From the NCBI GenBank assembly GCA_025450375.1, contig JANWHO010000156.1:1-5494 (forward strand): DNA of 5,494 nt. Reading direction: 5' to 3'. Shown piece by piece: positions 1-5,494 of this stretch (position 1 is its first letter; every line of letters begins with the position of its first letter). Below the pieces are notes generated by a model. That model saw only the letters and a program-made list of their open reading frames with translations, made no database searches and was not told the origin of the DNA. The position numbers and the translations under genes are program-made. The DNA comes from Chloroflexota bacterium. Lineage in GTDB: Bacteria > Chloroflexota > UBA5177 > JANWHV01.

Positions 1-1419
1 AAGGCCGGTGGTCCGCTCAAGAAGCTGCTGACCATCTTCTGGAATCCCGATCTGCCCGCCATCGATGACTATTACGAACCCTGGACCTACGACTACGAGA
101 CCCTGACCACCGCCCCGCTGTCCCAGCACGACCCGGTCGCCCGGCCTCATTCGCGCTTGACCGGCAAGCCGATGAGCGTGGGCTGGGGACCAAACTGGGA
201 GGACGACCTGGCCGGCGCGCCCGAACTCGCGCCGCGCGATCCCAACCTGGAGAAGATGGAGCGGCAGGTGGCGATGGAATATGAGCAAGCCTTCATGTTC
301 TACCTGCCCCGAATCTGCGAGCACTGCCTCAACCCCTCGTGCGTGGCCTCCTGTCCCTCGGGCGCCATGTATAAGCGGGAGGAAGATGGGATCGTCCTGG
401 TCGACCAGGCCAAGTGCCGGGGCTGGCGGTACTGTGTCTCCGGCTGCCCCTACAAGAAGGTCTACTTTAACCATAAGACGGGCAAGGCCGAGAAATGCAC
501 CCTGTGCTATCCGCGCATCGAGGCGGGCCTGCCCACCATCTGCTCGGAGACCTGCGTTGGGCGCATCCGCTACCTGGGGCTGGTCCTCTATGACGCCGAT
601 CGGGTCAAGGAGGCCGCCTCGACCGCGAACGAGCGCGATCTCCTGGAGGCCCAGCGGAGCGTCTTTCTGGACCCCGAGGATCCCGCGGTGCGGGCCCAGG
701 CCCATCTGGACGGGATCGCCGATGATTGGATCGAGGCCGCGCGCCGCTCGCCGGTCTACGCGCTGGCAATGCGCTACCGGATAGCGCTACCGCTGCATCC
801 CGAGTTCCGCACCATGCCGATGGTCTGGTACGTGCCGCCGCTCTCGCCGGTGGTGAATGCCCTTGAGGTGGGCGGCCCTATGACCGACCCCGACGATGTG
901 TTCCCGGCCATCGACAGCTTGCGCATTCCCGTCGAGTATTTGGCCAATCTGCTCTCGGCCGGCGACACGGAGGTGATCCGCGTCGTGCTGAAGCGGCTGG
1001 CGACCTTGCGTTCCTACATGCGGCGGAAGGAGGTCCATCAACATACGGATAGCGAGTTGGCGGCCTCGGTTGGGATGGCGCCGGCGGACATCGAGGCGCT
1101 CTACCGCCTCCTGGCGATCGCCAAGTATGAGGACCGCTACGTGATCCCCCAGGCCCATACCGAGTTGGCCGACCGCCTGATGGAACAGCAGGGCGCCTGC
1201 GGTCTGGACTTCGATGGCGGCCCCGGCAACTGCGGGGCCATCGCCTCGCCGAGCGCCCCGCCCAAGCGGGCGGACAATAGCCGGTTCATGCTGCTCCAGA
1301 TGGCGCCGCCGGCTACAGGGCAGGGGAATTGCGGGCAGGCCGCCGGGGAGGCGGAGAGGACGCGCGGTGTCCCGGCCTCGCCGGGCGCGTCCGGCGGAGG
1401 AGGGGAGTTCCGCCCATGA
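1..1419 (+). CDS. narH: Respiratory nitrate reductase beta subunit NarH (5' end off window)
   Basis: Iron-sulfur subunit of the membrane-bound nitrate reductase NarGHI; it carries electrons from the NarI hemes to the NarG molybdenum centre on the cytoplasmic face. The frame is open from base 1, so the TTG at 157 is internal and not the start. Counting codons from base 1, cysteines lie at 106, 109, 114, 118, 139, 145, 149, 166, 169, 181 and 185, with Trp at 142. Adding 78 reproduces the E. coli NarH ligand positions as I recall them (184 to 263), so about 78 N-terminal residues, including the first cysteine group, are missing. Trp142 in CRGWRYC replaces a cysteine and marks the [3Fe-4S] cluster, as in known NarH. 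Other family blocks are IDDYYEP, GPNWEDD, LPLHPEFRTMPMVWYVPPLSP and SLRIPVEYLANLLSAGDT. The C-terminal tail (from about residue 400) is longer than in E. coli and rich in Gly, Ala and Pro. The stop overlaps the narJ start (ATGA). Identification is very secure. Confidence 0.97.
   Translation, partial: KAGGPLKKLLTIFWNPDLPAIDDYYEPWTYDYETLTTAPLSQHDPVARPHSRLTGKPMSVGWGPNWEDDLAGAPELAPRDPNLEKMERQVAMEYEQAFMFYLPRICEHCLNPSCVASCPSGAMYKREEDGIVLVDQAKCRGWRYCVSGCPYKKVYFNHKTGKAEKCTLCYPRIEAGLPTICSETCVGRIRYLGLVLYDADRVKEAASTANERDLLEAQRSVFLDPEDPAVRAQAHLDGIADDWIEAARRSPVYALAMRYRIALPLHPEFRTMPMVWYVPPLSPVVNALEVGGPMTDPDDVFPAIDSLRIPVEYLANLLSAGDTEVIRVVLKRLATLRSYMRRKEVHQHTDSELAASVGMAPADIEALYRLLAIAKYEDRYVIPQAHTELADRLMEQQGACGLDFDGGPGNCGAIASPSAPPKRADNSRFMLLQMAPPATGQGNCGQAAGEAERTRGVPASPGASGGGGEFRP
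1360..1390 (+). repeat. Inverted repeat (hairpin) at the end of narH
   Basis: CCCGGC (1371-1376) and GCCGGG (1380-1385) form a perfect 6-bp stem with a 3-base CTC loop. An outer pair, ACGCG (1360-1364) and CGCGT (1386-1390), could extend it below a 6-base bulge on the 5' side. It lies inside the narH coding sequence, just upstream of the narJ ribosome binding site. There is no T-run, so it is not a Rho-independent terminator. In GC-rich DNA it could be chance. Confidence 0.4.
1393..1414 (+). repeat. Inverted repeat enclosing the narJ ribosome binding site
   Basis: GGCGGA (1393-1398) and TCCGCC (1409-1414) are perfect complements separated by a 10-base loop, GGAGGGGAGT, which holds most of the Shine-Dalgarno. 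The hairpin would end one base before the narJ ATG. The pairing is seen in the sequence; a role in tuning narJ translation is inference. Confidence 0.4.
1396..1407 (+). promoter_or_regulatory. Strong Shine-Dalgarno for narJ
   Basis: The purine run GGAGGAGGGGAG ends 8 bases before the ATG at 1416. It decides the narJ start: the open frame extends upstream to 1329, but only the 1416 ATG has this ribosome binding site and gives the ATGA overlap with the narH stop. It lies within the last codons of narH. Confidence 0.8.
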
Positions 1420-2069
1420 AACTGCTGTTTCGCGCCAGGGGACCGGCGGCCCAGACGCCGTACAAGCTCCTCTCGCTCCTATTCCTGTACCCGGATGAAT
1501 GCGTCATCGAGGCGCGGCCTGAGATTCTGGAGGCGGTTGCCCAACTGCCCAACTCACCCCAGAAGGATGCGGTCGAGGAGTTTTGCCGCTACTGGGCATC
1601 CGCCACGCCCACGGTGTTGGCGCGAACCTACGTGGAGACCTTCGACCTCCAGAAGCGCAGCGGTCTCTATCTCAGCTTTTACTTGCATGGCGATACCCGG
1701 CAACGCGGCATGGCCCTGCTGCGCTTGAAACGACTCTACCGGGCCGCCGGCCTGGTCCTGGACCCGAAGGAGCTACCTGACTACCTACCCGTAATGCTGG
1801 AGTTCGCCGCCGCCGCCCCTCCAGGCTACGGGGAGACCATTCTGAGCGAATACCGCGCCGCGCTGGCCCTGATCCAGCGTCATTTACGCGAGATAGAAAG
1901 CCCCTACTCACATCTGCTCGACGCGATCCAGGCCGGCCAGCCGGCCCTCTCGCCGGCGGAACGGGAGCATCTGGGCCGCCTGATCGCCGACGGGCCGCCC
2001 AGCGAGCAGGTGGGGCTGGAGCCGTTCGCCCCGCCCGAGGTCATGCCGGTCAGGGAGGCCAGACGATGA
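1416..2069 (+). CDS. narJ: Nitrate reductase molybdenum cofactor assembly chaperone NarJ
   Basis: System-specific cytoplasmic chaperone (TorD/DmsD/NarJ family) that binds apo-NarG and is needed for molybdenum cofactor and Fe-S insertion and for docking to NarI; it is not part of the mature enzyme. From the ATG at 1416 the product is 217 residues, slightly shorter than the 236 of E. coli. Recognisable family blocks are LLSLLFLYPDE (18-28), YVETFD (72-77), the HGDTRQRG segment (91-98), and KELPDYLPVMLEF (118-130), which matches the ELPDHLPLYLEYL block of E. coli NarJ. The protein looks all-helical and has no signal peptide or membrane segment. The C-terminal third is poorly conserved, as is usual in the family. 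The gene overlaps narH and narI by 4 bases each, so translation is probably coupled along the operon. The start is supported by a strong ribosome binding site. Confidence 0.95.
   Translation: MKLLFRARGPAAQTPYKLLSLLFLYPDECVIEARPEILEAVAQLPNSPQKDAVEEFCRYWASATPTVLARTYVETFDLQKRSGLYLSFYLHGDTRQRGMALLRLKRLYRAAGLVLDPKELPDYLPVMLEFAAAAPPGYGETILSEYRAALALIQRHLREIESPYSHLLDAIQAGQPALSPAEREHLGRLIADGPPSEQVGLEPFAPPEVMPVREARR
2052..2058 (+). promoter_or_regulatory. Shine-Dalgarno for narI
   Basis: AGGGAGG sits 7 bases before the ATG at 2066, inside the last codons of narJ. It supports the narI start at the ATGA overlap. Confidence 0.7.
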
Positions 2070-2764
2070 CCACCCCAAACATCCTGATCTGGGTCGTCCT
2101 CCCGTATGTCTCCATTGTCCTCTTTATCGCGGGCCATATCTGGCGCTACCGGCACGACCAGTTCGGTTGGACCAGCCGCTCGACCCAACTTCTGGAGCGC
2201 CGCCAACTGGCCTGGGGCAGCAATCTCTTCCACTTCGGCGCCCTGGCAGCCATCGGAGGCCACTTCGTGGGGATGCTGATTCCCGAGCAGGCCACGGCGG
2301 CCTTGGGGATCTCGGAGTACCAGTATCATCTGCTCTCGGGCTATGCCGGGACGGTGGCTGGGGTGGCGTGCGGGGTGGGGCTGCTCCTCCTCGTCTATCG
2401 GCGTCTCACGGTTCGTCGGGTGTGGGTCACCACGTCGTACACCGACCTCGCCGTGTATGTGCTGTTGCTGATCCTGATCGGGTTAGGGATCTCCGAGACC
2501 TTCGGGGTCAACCTCCTGGGCACGGCGTATGACTATCGAGCAACGGTCGCCGTCTGGTTCCGCGGCATCTTCGGCTTCACGCTCTATCCCGCGCTTATGG
2601 CCAAGGCGCCGTTGCTCTATCAGGTGCATGCGGCGATGGCCTGGCTGCTGTTCGCGCTGTGGCCCTTCAGCCGGCTGGTCCATGCCTGGAGCATTCCCAT
2701 CCAGTACATTGGGCGCCCGTATATCCTCTACCGCCGCCGGTACCCGCGAGTACGCCGGTCGTGA
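2066..2764 (+). CDS. narI: Respiratory nitrate reductase gamma subunit NarI (cytochrome b)
   Basis: Membrane anchor of NarGHI that oxidises quinol on the periplasmic side and passes electrons through two b hemes to NarH. It has 232 residues (E. coli 225). Five hydrophobic segments can be seen, at about 6-25, 53-72, 91-111, 126-146 and 185-204. The heme ligands are all present: His56 and His66 in SNLFHFGALAAIGGHF, at the same numbers as in E. coli, and His188 (YQVHAAMAWLLF) and His206 (RLVHAWSIP), matching E. coli His187 and His205. The C-terminal SIPIQYIGRPYILYRRR corresponds to the cytoplasmic tail of E. coli NarI that contacts the catalytic subunits. The loop between helices 4 and 5 is only weakly similar, as expected. 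The start overlaps the narJ stop and the stop TGA lies inside a GTGA at 2761-2764, a possible start of the next gene. Confidence 0.97.
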   Translation: MTTPNILIWVVLPYVSIVLFIAGHIWRYRHDQFGWTSRSTQLLERRQLAWGSNLFHFGALAAIGGHFVGMLIPEQATAALGISEYQYHLLSGYAGTVAGVACGVGLLLLVYRRLTVRRVWVTTSYTDLAVYVLLLILIGLGISETFGVNLLGTAYDYRATVAVWFRGIFGFTLYPALMAKAPLLYQVHAAMAWLLFALWPFSRLVHAWSIPIQYIGRPYILYRRRYPRVRRS

Positions 2765-2772
2765 TCCAGCAA

Positions 2773-2794
2773 GCGGATCATGGAATGGATCCGC
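2773..2794 (+). repeat. Inverted repeat with ATG in its loop at the ATPase start
   Basis: GCGGATC (2773-2779) and GATCCGC (2788-2794) are perfect 7-bp complements around an 8-base loop, ATGGAATG. The last three loop bases are the candidate ATG start (2785-2787) of the P-type ATPase. The pairing is directly visible. A regulatory role, such as a site for a dimeric regulator or an mRNA hairpin presenting the start codon, is inference and could be chance. Confidence 0.4.
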
Positions 2795-5409
2795 GCTCCC
2801 TGAGTTTGGCGGAGGCCGCCCACCTGCCGCTTGGCGAGGTGCTGGATCGCTTGGGTGTGACGCCCTCGGGACTGAGCACGCGGCAGGCGGAAGAGCGCCT
2901 CCGGACAGTCGGTCCGAACGTGCTGGCCGCGCACAAAGTGACCGCGCTCGGGGTGCTCCTCCGCCAGCTACGCAATCCGCTCCTGATTCTGTTGCTGGTA
3001 GCGGCGGCGGTCTCTGGGGCAACCGGCGACCCCACCGACGCTTCGATCATCGCGGCGATCGTCCTGCTGAGCGTCGGCTTGGGCTTTGTCAACGAATACC
3101 GCTCCGAGCGCGCGGTCGCCGCGCTGCATGCCAATATCCACCACCAGGCGGTGGTGCGGCGGGATGGCAGGGAGCAGCGAATCGATGTTCGTGACCTTGT
3201 TCCCGGCGATGTGCTGTCTCTGGGCATCGGGGATTTGATCCCCGCCGATATCCGGCTCCTGGAGGCAGCCCAACTGGAATGTGACGAGGCGGTACTCACG
3301 GGCGAGTCGATGCCGAGTGCGAAGTCCCCGGCCCCGGCCGCCCGGAGCGAGTCGGAGGTGGACCTGCCGTCCTGCGCTTTCATGGGGACCATCGTCCACC
3401 AGGGATCAGCGCGTGGGGTGGTCGTCTCGACCGGGTCCGCGACGGCGTTCGGCAAGATCGCCATCGGGCTCGGCGCCCCGCCGGCCTACACCGCCTTTCA
3501 GGTGGGCCTGAAGGATTTCTCCAAGCTGCTGGTGTGGATCGCGGGCATCCTGACGGTGTCCATCTTTGCCATCAACGTCGCCTTCTCCCGTCCGCTGATC
3601 GACGCGCTCCTCTTCTCCCTGGCGATTGCCATCGGCATCACGCCCCAGTTGCTGCCCGCGATCGTCAGTGTGAGCCTGGCTACCGGGTCACGTGAACTGG
3701 CGCGTCGCAAGGTGTTGGTAAAGCGCCTGGTGACCATTGAAGACCTGGGCAATATCCAGGTGCTCTTCACCGACAAGACGGGCACCTTGACCGAAGGCGC
3801 GATCAGCTTCGATCGGTCTCTTGACGGCGCCGGAACCGCGGCAAGCGCGCCCCTGCTCCTCGGTCTGCTGTGCAACCAAGCGACCCTGACCGAGCAGGGT
3901 CCGGTTGGCGGTAATCCCCTGGACCAGGCGCTATGGGCCGCGCCCGACACGGCGGCGCTGGTCAGTGGTAGTGAAGGACTCTCCGCCTACCAACGGCTGG
4001 GCCTCTTGCCCTTCGACCACGAACGGCAGTTGGTATCCGTGACCGCGAGGACGCCGTCTGGCTCCCGGGTGCTTGTGACCAAGGGGGCGCCCGAAGCGGT
4101 CCTCGCCCGGTGCGTGGAGACGCCGAGCGGAGCCACCGCGGTGCTCGAGCATCTTTTCGCGGAGGGCGCCCGCGTCGTGGCCGTGGCGAGCCGTGACGCA
4201 GGGGATGTTACCGATCCGAGACCCGAAGACGAACGTGATCTGCACCTCGGCGGATTCCTGACCTTCCATGATCCCCCCAAGCCTGACGCCGGTGCCTCGA
4301 TCGCCAAGCTCCACGCCCTGGGCGTCGAGGTGAAGATTATTACCGGCGACAACGGGATGGTGGCCGCGAAGGTCTGCCGCGATATTGGACTCGAACTCGG
4401 TCGGGTGTTGAGCGGGGCCGACCTCGACCAGCTCGACGACGACGCGCTGGCCGAGGCCATTCCGGCTACCACGGTGTTCGCGCGGGTCAGTCCGGAACAG
4501 AAGTCGCGCATCATCAAGGTCGCGCGACGGCGCGGCGAGGATGTCGCGTTCCTGGGAGACGGGGTCAACGATGCCGTGGCGCTGCACGTCGCCGACGTGG
4601 GAATCTCCGTCGATTCCGCGACTGATGTCGCCAAGGATGCCGCCGATATCGTCTTGTTGGAAAAGGATCTCGGGGTGCTCGCGGACGGCGTCATGGAGGG
4701 ACGTCGCATTTTCGCCAACACCCTGAAGTATGTGCTGATGGCCACGTCATCGAACTTCGGGAATATGTTCAGCGCGGCGGGGGCGTCACTCTTTCTCACC
4801 TTTCTCCCGATGCTTCCGTCACAGATCCTCCTGAACAACCTCCTCTACGACGTCGGACAACTGGCCATCCCTACCGATGAGGTGGATCCCGAGGTTCTAG
4901 CCCGGCCCGCCGCCTGGGACATCACGTTCGTCCGTCGCTTCATGACGGTCTTCGGGCCGGTCAGCTCGATCTTCGATTTCCTCACCTTCTTCGTCATGCT
5001 GGGCATATTGCACGCCGGTCACGCCGAGTTCCGCACCGGCTGGTTTGTCGAGTCCCTCGCCACCCAGACCCTGGTCGTGTTTCTCATCCGCACGCGCCGT
5101 ATTCCATTCTTCCGGAGCAGACCCAGCCGAGGAATGCTCATCACCCCCACGGCGATGGCCGCGCTCGGCGCGGTCCTGCCCTTCACGCCGCTCTCGCACC
5201 TCTTGGGGTTCAGCACGCTCCCGCTGACGTTCTTCCTGATCCTCATCGGCATGGTCCTCACCTACCTGGCGCTGGTCGAGTTCGCGAAGAGCCGCTTCTA
5301 TGCCAATGAGCATGGTCGGCCGGTTCGAGTGTCGACGAGCCAGGAGCAGCAACGTACTCGACGGTTGCGCCGCCGTGCTGGCCGCTTCATTCGACACAGC
5401 GCATCTTGA
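2785..5409 (+). CDS. mgtA: MgtA-like magnesium-translocating P-type ATPase
   Basis: Inner-membrane P-type ATPase most like the MgtA/MgtB (P3B) Mg2+ importers; 874 residues from this ATG (E. coli MgtA 898). Order: N-terminal cation-ATPase domain (6-60); M1 and M2 (about 66-103); actuator domain with TGES (172-175); M3 and M4 (248-299); phosphorylation motif DKTGT, Asp330 being the phosphorylated residue; nucleotide domain with KGAPE (433-437); TGDN (520-523); hinge GDGVND (591-596); M5 to M10 (about 650-833). MgtA-specific stretches are VKRLVTIEDLGNIQVLFTDK, ATSSNFGNMFS, LLYDVGQLAIPTDEVD, GPVSSIFDFLTFF and LIRTRRIPF. Two departures are TPQLLP (286-291; E. coli has TPEMLP) and NDAVAL (usually NDAPAL). 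The tail is short and arginine-rich. The start is uncertain: a GTG at 2761 overlapping the narI stop would add 8 residues; neither has a strong ribosome binding site, though AGCGGA lies 7 bases before the ATG. It is probably co-transcribed with nar genes. The family is secure; Mg2+ as the substrate is inferred. Confidence 0.9.
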   Translation: MDPRSLSLAEAAHLPLGEVLDRLGVTPSGLSTRQAEERLRTVGPNVLAAHKVTALGVLLRQLRNPLLILLLVAAAVSGATGDPTDASIIAAIVLLSVGLGFVNEYRSERAVAALHANIHHQAVVRRDGREQRIDVRDLVPGDVLSLGIGDLIPADIRLLEAAQLECDEAVLTGESMPSAKSPAPAARSESEVDLPSCAFMGTIVHQGSARGVVVSTGSATAFGKIAIGLGAPPAYTAFQVGLKDFSKLLVWIAGILTVSIFAINVAFSRPLIDALLFSLAIAIGITPQLLPAIVSVSLATGSRELARRKVLVKRLVTIEDLGNIQVLFTDKTGTLTEGAISFDRSLDGAGTAASAPLLLGLLCNQATLTEQGPVGGNPLDQALWAAPDTAALVSGSEGLSAYQRLGLLPFDHERQLVSVTARTPSGSRVLVTKGAPEAVLARCVETPSGATAVLEHLFAEGARVVAVASRDAGDVTDPRPEDERDLHLGGFLTFHDPPKPDAGASIAKLHALGVEVKIITGDNGMVAAKVCRDIGLELGRVLSGADLDQLDDDALAEAIPATTVFARVSPEQKSRIIKVARRRGEDVAFLGDGVNDAVALHVADVGISVDSATDVAKDAADIVLLEKDLGVLADGVMEGRRIFANTLKYVLMATSSNFGNMFSAAGASLFLTFLPMLPSQILLNNLLYDVGQLAIPTDEVDPEVLARPAAWDITFVRRFMTVFGPVSSIFDFLTFFVMLGILHAGHAEFRTGWFVESLATQTLVVFLIRTRRIPFFRSRPSRGMLITPTAMAALGAVLPFTPLSHLLGFSTLPLTFFLILIGMVLTYLALVEFAKSRFYANEHGRPVRVSTSQEQQRTRRLRRRAGRFIRHSAS

Positions 5410-5494
5410 CTTTCCCACCCGAGGGCATTTCCTACATCAGAGTTGGGCCTCCCAAAGACGAGCGAGAGCGCGCACTATCCTGGCTGAGACAGCA
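5410..5494. other. Short downstream stretch without a supportable gene
   Basis: This is the 85 bases after the ATPase stop. It contains a 5-bp inverted repeat, TTGGG (5443-5447) and CCCAA (5451-5455) with a 3-base loop, but no T-run, so it is a poor terminator candidate. A + strand frame starting at a TTG (5406) that overlaps the ATPase stop stays open to the window end. On the - strand at least two frames enter from the right and stop within the region, as the end of a convergent gene would. Nothing decides between these readings. Confidence 0.3.

Noticed and set aside
1329..1415. Upstream extension of narJ to the first start in its open frame
   Set aside because: It would lie in the narH tail, adds 29 Arg/Gly-rich residues without family similarity, and lacks the strong ribosome binding site found before 1416.
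157..1419. TTG at 157 as the narH start
   Set aside because: Codons 1-52 upstream in the same frame match NarH (for example IDDYYEP), so the gene simply enters from outside the window.
2039..2071. GGTCAT/ATGACC inverted pair around the narI ribosome binding site
   Set aside because: The arms are 6 bases with a loop of about 21 bases, too weak to call given the base composition.
2659..2784. N-terminal extension of the ATPase frame back to the GTG at 2659
   Set aside because: It would overlap narI by 106 bases and add a Pro/His-rich segment with no resemblance to MgtA; narI is certain here because its heme ligands and C-terminal tail are conserved.
2483..3022. - strand open frame across the narI/ATPase junction
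   Set aside because: It covers the conserved ends of two + strand genes and shows an Arg/Pro/Ala-rich composition typical of out-of-frame translation.
3931..4838. Long - strand open frames across the ATPase (218 and 283 residues)
   Set aside because: They are antisense shadows of a GC-rich coding sequence, Arg/Ser/Pro-rich with no recognisable family, and the + strand frame carries all P-type ATPase motifs.
5443..5455. TTGGG-CCT-CCCAA as a Rho-independent terminator
   Set aside because: The stem is only 5 bp and no T-run follows.

Overview
The window is a GC-rich, densely coding stretch with all genes on the + strand. It is most likely chromosomal DNA of a denitrifying or nitrate-respiring Pseudomonadota; the protein sequences read closest to the gamma/beta-proteobacterial type, but the genus cannot be told from this piece. 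It holds the 3' part of a membrane-bound respiratory nitrate reductase operon (narH partial, narJ, narI), followed directly by a gene for an MgtA-like (P3B-type) cation-transporting P-type ATPase.

Layout: 1-1419 is the last ~472 codons of narH, the iron-sulfur beta subunit, whose first ~78 codons lie upstream of the window together with the expected narG. 1416-2069 is narJ, the chaperone that matures NarG. 2066-2764 is narI, the diheme cytochrome b membrane anchor. 2785-5409 (or 2761-5409 from an overlapping GTG) is the P-type ATPase. The narH/narJ and narJ/narI junctions are both 4-base ATGA stop/start overlaps. The narI stop also lies inside a GTGA that could start the ATPase. The remaining 85 bases (5410-5494) hold no gene that can be supported.

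How the genes work together: NarI oxidises quinol and passes electrons through its two b hemes to the Fe-S clusters of NarH, then to the molybdenum centre of NarG (off-window), where nitrate is reduced to nitrite. NarJ is needed for cofactor insertion and assembly but is not part of the final enzyme. All ligand residues visible in NarH and NarI are intact, so the complex looks functional.

The unusual part is the ATPase. A gene of the Mg2+ importer family sits flush against narI with no room for a promoter or Mg2+-sensing leader, so it is probably co-transcribed with the nitrate reductase. It keeps the catalytic motifs (TGES, DKTGT, KGAPE, TGDN, GDGVND) but differs from enterobacterial MgtA at two conserved places: TPQLLP instead of TPEMLP in membrane helix 4, and NDAVAL instead of NDAPAL in the hinge. 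Short inverted repeats flank or enclose the narJ ribosome binding site and one candidate start codon of the ATPase. No mobile element, CRISPR array, tRNA or rRNA was seen.
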